From: JAJEDW01 sp963555775
GTDB lineage: Bacteria; Acidobacteriota; Terriglobia; 20CM-2-55-15
Direction: 5' to 3'
Length of the DNA stretch: 64,000 nt
NCBI GenBank assembly: GCA_963555775.3
Contig: CAUVWY020000004.1
Span: 124,001-188,000 of the forward strand
In this document: piece by piece, positions 37,324-46,289 of the stretch
Layout of the letters: each line of letters begins with the position of its first letter
Numbering within the stretch: the first letter of the stretch is position 1
Made by a program: the position numbers and the translations under genes
Notes under the pieces: model-generated
Told to the model about the DNA's origin: nothing
What the model saw: the letters and a program-made list of their open reading frames with translations, nothing else
The model's database searches: none

Positions 37324-37459
37324 CAGTGTCCTGCCACACGAGTCGGGCGCCTGGCGGCGGCCTCGTTGCCGCCGGGCGTTCGCAATGAATGTGCAACCCC
37401 TGCCGTTGGCTGCCTCGGGGACCGATCGGCGTCAGGAATGTTTTCCATGGGAGGGAGCA

Positions 37460-37849
37460 CTAATCCGGATCACCGTTGGAGATGTAGTCGTCGTACTCTT
37501 CGGAGGAGAGCAGCGCATCCATTTCGGACGGGGCCTCGATCCGGATGCGGACCATCCAGCCTTTGCCGTACGGGTCATCGTTGACCGGTTCGGGCACCTC
37601 TTCGAGTGCGGTGTTGACCTTGAGCACGACTCCGGTCAGGGGCATGAACAGCTCGGAAACGGCCTTTACCGATTCCACGTTCCCGAACGGCTCATCCATG
37701 CCGATCTTGTCTCCGATGGCGGGCAACTCGACGAAGACGACGTCGCCCAACTCATCCTGGGCATGGTCGGTGATACCGACCGTGGCATTCTCCCCGTCCA
37801 CCCGCACCCACTCGTGTTCTTTCGTGTACTTCAATTCATCCGGGCTCAT
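37460..37849 (-). CDS. gcvH: Glycine cleavage system H protein
   Basis: A 129-residue lipoyl carrier of the glycine cleavage system. KYTKEHEWVRVDG opens it, and the lipoylated lysine is Lys62 in NVESVKAVSE. ATG 37849 lies 2 bp after the gcvT stop, with GGAGGG 7 nt upstream inside the end of gcvT; the upstream extension of the frame is unlikely to be used. Confidence 0.95.
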   Translation of the reverse strand: MSPDELKYTKEHEWVRVDGENATVGITDHAQDELGDVVFVELPAIGDKIGMDEPFGNVESVKAVSELFMPLTGVVLKVNTALEEVPEPVNDDPYGKGWMVRIRIEAPSEMDALLSSEEYDDYISNGDPD

Positions 37850-37851
37850 GT

Positions 37852-38937
37852 TCAAACCCTCCGTCTGTAAAAGGGGGTGACGACAACCTCGGCATGGCAC
37901 ATTCGCTTCCGCACTCGGATTTCCAATGGGGTGCCCGGAGTCGAGGACTCGTATGGAAGATACGCCAGACCGATGTTCTTCTTCAACGTAATCGACGGAC
38001 TGCCGCTGGAGACATGGCCGCGCTCCCGGCCGTCGACAAAAACCGGATAGCGATCCCTCGCAATCTCACGGCCGAGCATCCGGAACCCGGCCAGCCTTCG
38101 CTTCGGTTTGGCCGCCTTTTCGGCCAGAAGGCTCTCGCGTCCCACGAAGTTTCCGCAATCGAGCCGCACGATCCGGCCGAGGCCGGCCTCGAACAGCGTC
38201 GTCGAATCGTCGATATCGTTTCCATAGAGCAGCATACCGGCCTCGAGGCGCAAGGTATTGCGCGCGCCCAGACCGGCTGGCAGTGCTCCCAGACCCTTTC
38301 CCGCATCCAGAATCGCCTCCCACAACCGCGGTCCCTTGCCTTGCGGGTAGTAGAACTCGAATCCATCCTCACCCGTATAGCCGGTTCGCGACAACATGCC
38401 GTTCACTCCAGCCAGGGTGGTTTCGAGAAAGCGATAATTCGGCAGCCCCGTCGGGTCCGCGCCCGACAGGTGGATCAGGCAATCCAATGCCTTCGGCCCC
38501 TGAATGGCAATCAACCCGGTAAAGTCGCTGATGTCCCTCACGCGGGCGTCGAAATGGTTGTGTTCCCGCAACCAATCGAGGTCTTTAGAAACGTTGGCCG
38601 CGTTCACGACCAGCATGAAATTCTCAGGCGTCCTCCGGTAGATCAGCAAATCGTCGACGACCGTGCCCGCGGGTGTGGCCAGGACCGAATACTGGGCCTG
38701 TCCGTCCTCGATGCGGCTCACGTCGTTCGTCGTCATGAACTGCAGAAAACGTTCCGCTTCGGGCCCCTCAACCTCGATTTCTCCCATATGGCCGACATCG
38801 AAGACCCCGGCGGCCGACCGCACCGCCTCGTGCTCGGAGACGATGCCGGAATACTCCACCGGCATCGACCAGCCGGCAAATTCACGCATCCGGGCGCCGC
38901 TCTGAACATGGACTTCGTGGAGGGATGTTTGCTTCAT
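37852..38937 (-). CDS. gcvT: Aminomethyltransferase (glycine cleavage T protein)
   Basis: A 361-residue T-protein that moves the methylene group from GcvH-bound aminomethyl to tetrahydrofolate and releases ammonia. HEVHVQSGARMREFAGWSMP, LSRTGYTGEDGFE and ARNTLRLEAGMLLYGNDI are signatures. It is the first gene of the gcv operon. The 124 bp upstream contain a converging-unit terminator and leave little room for a leader; I did not recognise a glycine riboswitch there. Confidence 0.95.
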   Translation of the reverse strand: MKQTSLHEVHVQSGARMREFAGWSMPVEYSGIVSEHEAVRSAAGVFDVGHMGEIEVEGPEAERFLQFMTTNDVSRIEDGQAQYSVLATPAGTVVDDLLIYRRTPENFMLVVNAANVSKDLDWLREHNHFDARVRDISDFTGLIAIQGPKALDCLIHLSGADPTGLPNYRFLETTLAGVNGMLSRTGYTGEDGFEFYYPQGKGPRLWEAILDAGKGLGALPAGLGARNTLRLEAGMLLYGNDIDDSTTLFEAGLGRIVRLDCGNFVGRESLLAEKAAKPKRRLAGFRMLGREIARDRYPVFVDGRERGHVSSGSPSITLKKNIGLAYLPYESSTPGTPLEIRVRKRMCHAEVVVTPFYRRRV

Positions 38938-39007
38938 CGCGAAAGCATTCTCGGCGGCGCCGGTTCGATCAGAAGGGAAATCGCAGTATCAATCGTACGA
39001 AAGCATA

Positions 39008-39042
39008 AAAAGGGCCTGGAAACCGGTTGATTTCCAGGCCCT
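39008..39042 (-). terminator. Intrinsic terminator of the amidohydrolase lipoprotein gene
   Basis: On the minus strand an 11-bp perfect stem (GGGCCTGGAAA/TTTCCAGGCCC, 39013-39042) with an 8-nt loop is followed by five T residues. It ends the amidohydrolase unit just before the gcv promoter region. Confidence 0.85.
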
Positions 39043-39061
39043 CTGGCAAACACTCCGCGGT

Positions 39062-40498
39062 TCAGTTCGTGAAGTTGGTCATCATCGTGGAGCGGTCGAC
39101 CGCTACGCCCCGGTAAAAGACCTCGGCGATGTTGCGTGTGGCGCGGATGTCCTCGGACGGGTTGCCCGGAACGATCGTGAAGTTGCCGATGTTTCCAACC
39201 TCGAGCGGGCCGAAGTCGTCATCACCAAGAATCTCGGCCGAGTTTTGCACGGCGATCTGAAGGGCTTGGGCGGGTGTCAGGCCGGCCCTCACCATCAATT
39301 CCATTTCAAGGTGTTCGAAGAAACCCGGAAATTTTTCAGCCTCTCCGGAATCGCTCCCCAAACCGACGCGGACTCCAGCGTCGTAAAGCGTCTTGAAGTT
39401 CTCCATCGCGTTGTCGAATTCCTGCCGCCGTGTGCCCGCGTTCAGGTTGTCGCGGAAGCCCCTGACGATGGCGTTGGACCTTAGGCGGCCGATGACGGCA
39501 CCGGAAATGCTCTCGCGCAGAAAACCTTCTCCCAACCAATCGGGTTCGTCGCCGTAGACGAACTCGACTTCGTGACTGATGAGCGTCGGAACGTAGAACA
39601 CGTCGTTTTCGAGCATGGCATCGATAAAGGCCTGATCGACCGCCCGATCTCGAACGCTGTGAACCAACCCGTCGATTCCCGCCGCCACCAGGGCCTTGGC
39701 GTCGGCCAGGCTACGCAAGTGCGCGACGACGCGAATGTCGTTCATATGGGCTTCGTCGATGACGGCGCCATAGAGAGCGGACGAAAGCTTGGTATCGCTG
39801 CTGAAGTTGTTGACCAGTTGGCCGCCCCGGAATACCTGGCCGCTGACCTGGCGATTGTCATCGACCCAGATCTTGATGAAATCGACGTTGGCCGACGCAA
39901 GGTCACGGACGGCCTGACGAGCCTGATCCTCGTTGCCCACCTGGATCGGAACATCGCCCAGGCCATCACGCCGGCTCGGGAACCCGTTCACCGCCGTGAT
40001 TCCCCGACCCGCGGTGAAAATGCGCGCCCCGCTGTTCTCTCCACTGGCCTGTTCATCGCGGATGATCGACGCCGTATCGTCAATGTCGGTGCCCAGGACG
40101 ACCACCGCGCCGACCCCGTAGTAGATGGAGCGATCCAGATCGACCGACACCGTTTCGCGGCTGTAGTTATGGGAACCAAAGTTCGTTCCTCTCTGGTAGC
40201 CGACGTGCCCGTGCAGGTTGACAAGGAAGGGAACGACCGTGTGTTCCGACATGTCGTAGCGGTCGGCGCCCGGTGGATGTTCAATCTGATCGAGCGGGCC
40301 CACATCGGTGACGACGCCGTCAGTCATCACGAGCGCGCCATTCTCGATCATCGGGTTGCCGTTCCCCAACATGATGTTGCCGTTTTCGAAAAAGGTGGTG
40401 ACCGGGCCGGTCGCACCCTCTTCTCCGGGGGCACCTTCATCCCCTCCGCATGCGCCCAGAACGAGCAAGGCTATAGCTGCAAGCGAAAATCGGTTCAT
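39062..40498 (-). CDS. Lipoprotein amidohydrolase (imidazolonepropionase-like)
   Basis: A 478-residue periplasmic metal-dependent hydrolase. The signal sequence ends with lipobox LGAC, followed by GGDEGAPGEEG. Metal-site motifs include VNLHGH (normally HxH after a beta strand), VAHLRS, HSVRD and GLGSDSG. The first metal motif reads LHGH where HxH is usual, which still provides two histidines spaced by one residue. ATG 40498 is chosen for its lipobox and AGGAG 8 nt upstream. Family members include prolidase- and imidazolonepropionase-like enzymes of unknown substrate. Monocistronic, with a strong terminator. Confidence 0.75.
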   Translation of the reverse strand: MNRFSLAAIALLVLGACGGDEGAPGEEGATGPVTTFFENGNIMLGNGNPMIENGALVMTDGVVTDVGPLDQIEHPPGADRYDMSEHTVVPFLVNLHGHVGYQRGTNFGSHNYSRETVSVDLDRSIYYGVGAVVVLGTDIDDTASIIRDEQASGENSGARIFTAGRGITAVNGFPSRRDGLGDVPIQVGNEDQARQAVRDLASANVDFIKIWVDDNRQVSGQVFRGGQLVNNFSSDTKLSSALYGAVIDEAHMNDIRVVAHLRSLADAKALVAAGIDGLVHSVRDRAVDQAFIDAMLENDVFYVPTLISHEVEFVYGDEPDWLGEGFLRESISGAVIGRLRSNAIVRGFRDNLNAGTRRQEFDNAMENFKTLYDAGVRVGLGSDSGEAEKFPGFFEHLEMELMVRAGLTPAQALQIAVQNSAEILGDDDFGPLEVGNIGNFTIVPGNPSEDIRATRNIAEVFYRGVAVDRSTMMTNFTN

Positions 40499-40719
40499 CC
40501 GTCCAACTCCTGTGTTCTCGGTGTATTCGCCGCCAGACCCAAAAATTGTAGCAGCAAGGAACCCGTAAGTGTATCCCAAACAGCACTATAAAACGCCACG
40601 GCATTCTGCGGCCCGCTTCCAAGACGGCTTGACAATTCTGCCCGCGCCGATGCACGGTGTGGATACCCCAGGCGACGCCCGAACCGAGGCGGCCCGCGGA
40701 CCGGGGGGCGGAGGACGCG

Positions 40720-41703
40720 TTGAGCAGGATTTTTGTCGCACGCCGGATATTCGATGAAACCATCGACGTTCTCAAACAGCACGCCGAAGTGTCCGGGAAC
40801 GCCACCGACCGGGTGCTGACATCAGGTGAATTGAAAGCCGCAGCCAACGATGCCGACGGCCTGCTGGCCCTGCTGACCGATCGCATCGATGCCGGCTTTC
40901 TGGATGCGTGCCCTCGGCTCAAGGTGGTCGCCAATCTGGCGGTCGGCTTTAACAACGTCGATCTCGCCGCCGCCACCGAGCGCGGCGTCCTGATCACGAA
41001 TACTCCGGGCGTCCTCACTGAGACCACCGCCGACTTCGCCTGGACACTGCTTATGGCCGCTGCGCGGAGGGTTGTCGAAGCGGACCGTTTCGTGCGGGAT
41101 GGCCGTTTCGAGGCGTGGGGCCCGAGGATGCTTCTCGGTCACGATGTGCACGGAAAGACGCTGGGTCTGGTCGGTATGGGCCGCATCGGACAGGCCATGG
41201 CACGGCGCGCCGGCGGCTTCGGCATGAAGGTGGTGTTTTACGATCCCTACCCGATACCCGAGGCGGTTGCCGCCGAACTCGGGGCGGCGCCGCTGTCTCT
41301 GAATGAACTGTACGCGCAAGCGGATTTCATCAGCATCCACGTTCCCCTTCTGCCCGAAACGCATCATCTGCTCAACGACGACTCCTTTGCCTTGATGAAA
41401 CCCCACAGTATCGTCGTCAACACGTCGCGCGGCCCGGTCATCGACGAGAAGGCTCTGGTCCGCGCTCTTCGGTCCGGACGAATCGCCGGCGCGGGGCTCG
41501 ATGTCTACGAACGTGAACCGGAAATCGAACCCGATCTGCTCACCCTGGACAACGCCGTTCTCGCGCCGCATATCGCCAGCGGTTCCCATGAGACGCGCCT
41601 GCGAATGTGCATGATGGCGGGGGAAAACCTGATCGAGGGCCTCGCGGGGAAACGCCCGCCCAATCTGGTCAACACGGACGCATGGGATCGCAAACGACAA
41701 TAA
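40720..41703 (+). CDS. D-2-hydroxyacid dehydrogenase (glyoxylate/hydroxypyruvate reductase type)
   Basis: A 327-residue NAD(P)H-dependent dehydrogenase. GLVGMGRIGQAMARRA binds the cofactor; NTSRGPVID gives the Arg, LDVYEREPEIEPDLL the Glu region, and LAPHIASGS the catalytic His. The pattern is closest to GyaR/GhrB glyoxylate reductases. The TTG start at 40720 has GGAGG 5 nt upstream and gives the family N-terminus. It overlaps ldcA by 22 bp and begins a plus-strand operon that reaches at least to mpl. Its closeness to the gcv genes fits glyoxylate-glycine metabolism but is not proof. Confidence 0.85.
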   Translation: MSRIFVARRIFDETIDVLKQHAEVSGNATDRVLTSGELKAAANDADGLLALLTDRIDAGFLDACPRLKVVANLAVGFNNVDLAAATERGVLITNTPGVLTETTADFAWTLLMAAARRVVEADRFVRDGRFEAWGPRMLLGHDVHGKTLGLVGMGRIGQAMARRAGGFGMKVVFYDPYPIPEAVAAELGAAPLSLNELYAQADFISIHVPLLPETHHLLNDDSFALMKPHSIVVNTSRGPVIDEKALVRALRSGRIAGAGLDVYEREPEIEPDLLTLDNAVLAPHIASGSHETRLRMCMMAGENLIEGLAGKRPPNLVNTDAWDRKRQ

Positions 41704-42620
41704 AGCCACCGGCGCTCCGGCCCGGCGATTGCCTCGGCATACTCGCGCCAGCCAGCGGAATCCAGGCCGAGAAGCTCTCGGCGGGAATCCGCGAACTGGA
41801 ATCCATGGGGTTCCGAACCCGGTTTCGAGACGACATTCACAGCAAAGAACGCTATCTGGCGGGCGGCGTGGAACGGCGAATCGCCGAGTTTCGTGAAATG
41901 CTTCGGGACGACGGCGTCCAGGGCATGATTTGCGCACGCGGCGGATATGGCAGCGGCCACTTGCTGGGGGCACTCGAACCCGAAGAATTGCGCGATCACG
42001 CCAAAGTTTTCTGCGGGGCCAGCGACATCACGATGCTGCTGGCCGCATTCGATCGGGCCGGCGTAGTGGCGTTTCACAGTCCGATGGTGGCGACCGCGAT
42101 GCCGATGGGACCGGCCGGCTACGACAGGGATCTCATGATGCGGATGTTGGTCGATGGCGAAGCCGTGACGTTCGACACTTCCGGTTGCGAGGTCATTCGG
42201 ACGGGCCGGGCCCAGGGGCGGCTCATCGGGGGGTGCCTGTCGCTGATCGTGTCGACCCTGGGGACGCGGTGGGCCCTCGACACGCGCGATTCCATACTCG
42301 TCCTCGAGGACCTCGGCGAGAAGCCCTATCAGATCGACCGCATGCTGACACAACTCAGACAGGCCGGGAAGCTCGACAGGGTACGGGGATTCGTTTTCGG
42401 CGAGATGGTCGGGTGTGTGCAGCACCCGGAACAGGAATTCTCGATGCAAAGCGTCATTCAATCCCTTGTCGGAGACCTCGGCGTGCCCATCATGTTCGGG
42501 TTTCCAACTGGACACTCCTCCAAACCGAATGCTATCGTCCCGTTCGGCGTTCAGGCGGAAATATCCTGCGGCAGCGACTCAACCTTCCGGCTTCTGGAAC
42601 CCGCCGTTCGAACCGCCTGA
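41682..42620 (+). CDS. ldcA: LD-carboxypeptidase (S66 family)
   Basis: A 312-residue serine peptidase that removes D-Ala from the tetrapeptide of recycled murein. The S66 triad is visible: the nucleophile in ICARGGYGSGHL, Glu in LVLEDLGEKPYQ and His in PTGHSSKPNAIVPFG. ATG 41682 is chosen because the fold begins at IKPPALRPGDCLGILAPAS. It overlaps the dehydrogenase gene and stands 20 bp before mpl, whose tripeptide substrate it would generate. Confidence 0.9.
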   Translation: MGSQTTIKPPALRPGDCLGILAPASGIQAEKLSAGIRELESMGFRTRFRDDIHSKERYLAGGVERRIAEFREMLRDDGVQGMICARGGYGSGHLLGALEPEELRDHAKVFCGASDITMLLAAFDRAGVVAFHSPMVATAMPMGPAGYDRDLMMRMLVDGEAVTFDTSGCEVIRTGRAQGRLIGGCLSLIVSTLGTRWALDTRDSILVLEDLGEKPYQIDRMLTQLRQAGKLDRVRGFVFGEMVGCVQHPEQEFSMQSVIQSLVGDLGVPIMFGFPTGHSSKPNAIVPFGVQAEISCGSDSTFRLLEPAVRTA

Positions 42621-42640
42621 CTCCCGCTTCGCGACCTTAA

Positions 42641-44050
42641 ATGAAGACACCGGATCGAAACATCTTTCTATCGGCGATTTGCGGTACCGCGATGGCCTCG
42701 CTCGCCGGCATGCTCAAGCAATCCGGATATCGGGTGTCCGGGTCGGACAGCGCCGTCTATCCGCCGATGTCGACATTCCTGCAGTCACTGGGTATCCGGG
42801 TCTTCGAGGGATTCTCGCCCGACAACATCCGCGAGACCCGGCCCGATCTGGTTGTGATCGGCAACACCCTGTCGCGTGGAAATCCTGAAGTCGAGTACGT
42901 GCTGAACGAGGGCATCCGGTATGCCTCGATGGCCGAAACGGTGAAGGAGTTCTTTATCCGCGGCAAGCGTTCCATCGTCGTTTCGGGAACCCACGGCAAG
43001 ACGACGACGACGGCAATGCTGGCCTGGATGCTCGCCTCGGCCGGACGGCGCCCTTCCTTCCTGGTCGGCGGCATTGCCGAAAACTTTCAAAGCAGCTTTC
43101 AACTCGGAGAGGGAAACGAATTCGTCATCGAAGGCGACGAGTACGACACGGCGTTTTTCGACAAGGGGCCGAAGTTTCTCCACTACCTTCCACGGATCGC
43201 GCTGGTCAAGAACATCGAATTCGACCACGCCGACATTTACTCCAACCTCGACGAAATAAAACTCGCGTTCCGGCGCATGATGAACACGGTCCCGGGCCGC
43301 GGCCTGATCGTGGCCGGAACCGACAGCCCCGCGGTGGCCGACTTGCTCGACGGCCTTCATTCGCGCGTGGCGACCTTCGGGATCGAGTCGGGGGATTGGC
43401 GGGCGGACGGCATTGAAATCGACAGCGGGGGCACGGCCTTCGACGTCGTCCGCGACGGACGGCTCTGGCATCGGTTTCGCACCCGGTTGATCGGCGAGTT
43501 CAACGTCAAGAACGTGTTGAGCGCGGTCGTGGCGGCAAACGAGGTGGAATTGACTGCCGAAGAAATGCAGGCGGGACTCGAATCGTTCAAAAGCGTCCGG
43601 AGACGGTTGGAAGTTCGCGGAGAAGTGGGAGGCGTCACTGTCTACGACGATTTCGCGCATCACCCCACGGCGGTTGCCGAAACGTTGCGCGGCCTGCGCG
43701 CCCAGTTTCCCGAGGCACGCATATGGGCGGTGTTCGAGCCGCGGTCCCAGACGGCCCGGCGCCGCATATTCGAAGACCGCTTCGCCGGGGCGCTACGGGA
43801 GGCGGACATTGCGATCGTTGCGCCGCCGTTTTCGACCGCCCACCTCGAATCGGAAAACGTGATTCGACCTCGGGCGATGGTCGAAGCGATCGAATCGACG
43901 GGCGGCGCCGCGCACAGTTTCGGAACTACAGGGGAGATCGTGGATTTCGTCGCCCGGAACGCTCTCGCGGGGGATCGTCTGGTCGTGATGTCCAACGGCG
44001 GTTTCGACAACATTCATCAGCGACTGCTTGACGCGCTGAAAGGACGGTAA
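42641..44050 (+). CDS. mpl: UDP-MurNAc:murein tripeptide ligase Mpl
   Basis: A 469-residue Mur-ligase-family enzyme that joins recycled L-Ala-gamma-D-Glu-meso-DAP to UDP-MurNAc in the cytoplasm. FLSAICGTAMASLAGMLKQ separates Mpl from MurC, VSGTHGKTTTTAMLAWML is the P-loop, and DEYDTAFFDKGPKFLHYLP and DDFAHHPTAVAETL are Mpl-type motifs. Next to ldcA it forms a compact murein-recycling pair. It implies a Gram-negative-type wall with meso-DAP. Confidence 0.92.
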   Translation: MKTPDRNIFLSAICGTAMASLAGMLKQSGYRVSGSDSAVYPPMSTFLQSLGIRVFEGFSPDNIRETRPDLVVIGNTLSRGNPEVEYVLNEGIRYASMAETVKEFFIRGKRSIVVSGTHGKTTTTAMLAWMLASAGRRPSFLVGGIAENFQSSFQLGEGNEFVIEGDEYDTAFFDKGPKFLHYLPRIALVKNIEFDHADIYSNLDEIKLAFRRMMNTVPGRGLIVAGTDSPAVADLLDGLHSRVATFGIESGDWRADGIEIDSGGTAFDVVRDGRLWHRFRTRLIGEFNVKNVLSAVVAANEVELTAEEMQAGLESFKSVRRRLEVRGEVGGVTVYDDFAHHPTAVAETLRGLRAQFPEARIWAVFEPRSQTARRRIFEDRFAGALREADIAIVAPPFSTAHLESENVIRPRAMVEAIESTGGAAHSFGTTGEIVDFVARNALAGDRLVVMSNGGFDNIHQRLLDALKGR

Positions 44051-44054
44051 TCGC

Positions 44055-44468
44055 ATGGCGGAGAAACCGAGGGCCCATCTGGCCTACACGCTCATTTGCG
44101 ACGATGTGCGGATTGAAATGGGGAACAAGATGTCGCTGATGGGCATCTTTCAGAACATTCTTCTGCCCCGGTTTCCCGCGACCATTGTGAAGTTCGCCGT
44201 TTTGAATCGCTGGGAAGGGCAGGGAACGTTCACTTCCGAAATCCGTATCGTGGGACCCTCGGGGATCGAATCCGTGCGGTCGCACCCCGCCACGTTCACC
44301 ATCGGCCGCGGAGGACACGCCGACAACGTCACGTTCTTCACGAACGTCCAGTTCCACGAACCCGGAGTCTACACGGTTCGGATCCTTCTTTCCGATCGGG
44401 TGGTTGGGGAATTGAAGCTGAATCTGCGGGTCGTCGAACAGCCATCGACCGCCGGCACTGTCAATTAA
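44055..44468 (+). CDS. DUF6941-like protein
   Basis: A 137-residue protein reading as one beta-sandwich: AYTLICDDVRIEMGNKMSLMGIFQNI, NRWEGQGTFTSEIRIVGPSG and FHEPGVYTVRILLSDRVVGEL. The opening resembles the DUF6941 family, whose function I do not know. There is no signal peptide. It begins 4 bp after mpl with AGGACGG at the mpl end, so it is probably cotranslated with the murein-recycling genes. Confidence 0.6.
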   Translation: MAEKPRAHLAYTLICDDVRIEMGNKMSLMGIFQNILLPRFPATIVKFAVLNRWEGQGTFTSEIRIVGPSGIESVRSHPATFTIGRGGHADNVTFFTNVQFHEPGVYTVRILLSDRVVGELKLNLRVVEQPSTAGTVN

Positions 44469-44519
44469 GGAGAGCGCTCGGGGGGCCGCTGCCCGGGGGC
44501 TGCGGAAAGACCCCGCGCG

Positions 44520-45059
44520 TTATCCGGCCAGAGCGGTGACGATGGCCCGGGCGAACGGCCGCGCTTCGATGGGACCTTCGGCCATGATCAGATTGCCGTC
44601 GACAATCAACTTGTCTTTGACATACGTCGCCCCGGCCTCCTCGAGTGCCTCGATGGCTTCGGGCAGGTGATAGACGGTCGCGTTGCGCCCCTCGAGGATC
44701 CCTGCTTTCGCGAGAACGACAGTGGACAGCGAAATGGCGGCGACGACCTTGCCGGCCCCCCACATCGTCGACACCAGTTCAGCCAGCGATTTGTTCTTCC
44801 AGAAGAGATGGGGCGCCGCCGAACCGCCGGCCACGATCAGGCCTCGATGTTCCTCGGGGCGGACGTCTTCGATCGAAACAGTGGCTTCGATGAACCCTTC
44901 GCGCATGCCGCGGCAGGTGCCGGCCCGGGTCGAGGCGACCACGACCGTCGCTCCTTCGTTTTCCAGAATCCGTTGAGTCTCGAAGACTTCCTCTTCGCGG
45001 AACTGCGTTCCGAGTACGGCTAAAATGACGCTGGTTCCTGTCAACTGCTTCTCCGCCAT
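44520..45059 (-). CDS. DJ-1/PfpI family protein lacking the nucleophile Cys
   Basis: A 179-residue DJ-1/ThiJ/PfpI-fold protein. EVFETQRILENEGATVVVAS, EEHRGLIVAGGSAAPHLFWKN and a C-terminal DGNLIMAEGPIEARPFARAI fit the fold. The elbow that normally reads AxCHG/AICHGP is AAISLSTVVLAKAG here: Ser replaces Cys and Leu replaces His. The usual glyoxalase or protease chemistry is therefore unlikely. ATG 45059 is chosen because GGAGG lies 9 nt upstream; the ATG at 45068 directly abuts it. Divergent from map. Confidence 0.75.
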   Translation of the reverse strand: MAEKQLTGTSVILAVLGTQFREEEVFETQRILENEGATVVVASTRAGTCRGMREGFIEATVSIEDVRPEEHRGLIVAGGSAAPHLFWKNKSLAELVSTMWGAGKVVAAISLSTVVLAKAGILEGRNATVYHLPEAIEALEEAGATYVKDKLIVDGNLIMAEGPIEARPFARAIVTALAG

Positions 45060-45205
45060 CGGGCCCATCCTCCATTGTAGCGGGCCATTATACCCTGTTA
45101 GAATCATCTGGAATTGCGAATGGAAACTGAATTCCGTTCACGACGACGGATAACCCAGGCTCGGCGGCAGGTCCGGGCCGGGTTGCCGCGAAGGTGCCCC
45201 GGTAC

Positions 45206-45955
45206 ATGATTCAGCTAAAGTCCCCGCAGGAAATCGAGCGAATGAAGGTCCCCGCGCAAATCGACGCCGAGGTGTTGGCGATCGTGCGGGAAAATTGCCG
45301 CGACGGCGTCAGCACCTACGACCTGGACCGGATCGCCGAAGAAGAGACGCTCAAGAGAAAGGGCCGTCCGACCTTCAAGGGATATCGGGGATTTCCGGGG
45401 TCGCTCTGCGTTTCGATCAATCACGAAGTGGTCCACGGAATTCCTTCCCGGAAACGGATTCTGAAGAACGGCGACGTGATCGGAATCGATTTCGGAGTCA
45501 CCTACGACGGATTCATCGGCGACCATGCCATGACCGTTCCGGTCGGCGAGATCTCCGATGAAATCCGGAAGCTGCTCGAGGTGACCGAGACATCGCTCCG
45601 CAAGGGCATCGAACAGGCGCGTCCGGGAAACCATCTGGCGGATATTTCGGCAGCGATCGAAGGTGCAATCGTCCCCCACGGGTTCGGAATCGTACGAGAA
45701 CTCTGCGGTCACGGTATCGGCCGCAACCTGCATGAAGACCCGCCCGTCCTCAACTACGTGCAGAACGGCCGGGGCCCCAGACTACAAGCCGGACTGGTTC
45801 TCGCGCTCGAACCCATGGTGAACCTGGGTACCGAGAAGGTCCGGACTCTGAAAGACGGATGGACCGTCGTGACGATGGACGGAAAGCCATCCGCCCACTT
45901 CGAACACACCGTCGCCGTGACGGCCGGCGGCCCCCTCGTTCTGACCCAACTCTAA
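45206..45955 (+). CDS. map: Type I methionine aminopeptidase
   Basis: A 249-residue metalloenzyme that removes the initiator Met. IQLKSPQEIERM opens it. The metal ligands sit in IDFGVTYDGFIGDHAMT, GHGIGRNLHEDP and LEPMVN, with the final Glu in FEHTVAVT. There is no N-terminal zinc finger. ATG 45206 fits the family; a GTG at 45194 is possible. The last 75 bp and following 25 bp reappear in diverged form at 55644-55743. Confidence 0.93.
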   Translation: MIQLKSPQEIERMKVPAQIDAEVLAIVRENCRDGVSTYDLDRIAEEETLKRKGRPTFKGYRGFPGSLCVSINHEVVHGIPSRKRILKNGDVIGIDFGVTYDGFIGDHAMTVPVGEISDEIRKLLEVTETSLRKGIEQARPGNHLADISAAIEGAIVPHGFGIVRELCGHGIGRNLHEDPPVLNYVQNGRGPRLQAGLVLALEPMVNLGTEKVRTLKDGWTVVTMDGKPSAHFEHTVAVTAGGPLVLTQL

Positions 45956-46088
45956 GGGCAGGCCGGTCAAGTCCTGCGCTCCACCCCTCATGTTGACGGC
46001 AAGCGCCGCGATAGCGTTCCTGGAGGTTTTCAGATCGACGTTCGAGCCTTGCGACACGTCAGGGGTATCCTATCGTCGGGAGTCAGCT

Positions 46089-46289
46089 ATGGACCGGCAA
46101 TCGACGGCGGTGTTCCGAAAGGTGCCTGAAGGCTGTATGGCCTTCGTCGACGAATTCTCCTGCGCCAACACCCCGGGCGCCTCCGCCGAAGAAATCCGAG
46201 CCAATCTTCGCGAAGCCGTCGCCTCCGTGGTCGATGCCAATCGGCTATTGGCCCGCGAACACGCCGGCGGGGGCGCGGGCATCTCTTGA
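46089..46289 (+). CDS. HicB-like small protein
   Basis: A 66-residue protein resembling a single HicB antitoxin-type domain: TAVFRKVPEGCMAFVDEF, then an N-T-x-G-x-S turn, and the helix AEEIRANLREAVASVVDAN. GGGAG lies 6 nt before the ATG. No HicA-like toxin precedes or follows, and the domain has no C-terminal DNA-binding helix-turn-helix. Its stop overlaps the TTG start of the AddB-like gene (TTGA), so it is the first gene of the helicase-nuclease operon. Confidence 0.6.
   Translation: MDRQSTAVFRKVPEGCMAFVDEFSCANTPGASAEEIRANLREAVASVVDANRLLAREHAGGGAGIS

Noticed and set aside
38938..39061. Glycine riboswitch upstream of gcvT
   Set aside because: The 124-bp space is largely taken by the terminator of the neighbouring unit, and I see no tandem aptamer pattern.
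45956..46088. HicA toxin partner next to the HicB-like gene
   Set aside because: No short open frame with a double-stranded-RNA-binding-like pattern is present on either strand here; the next gene downstream is the AddB-like gene.
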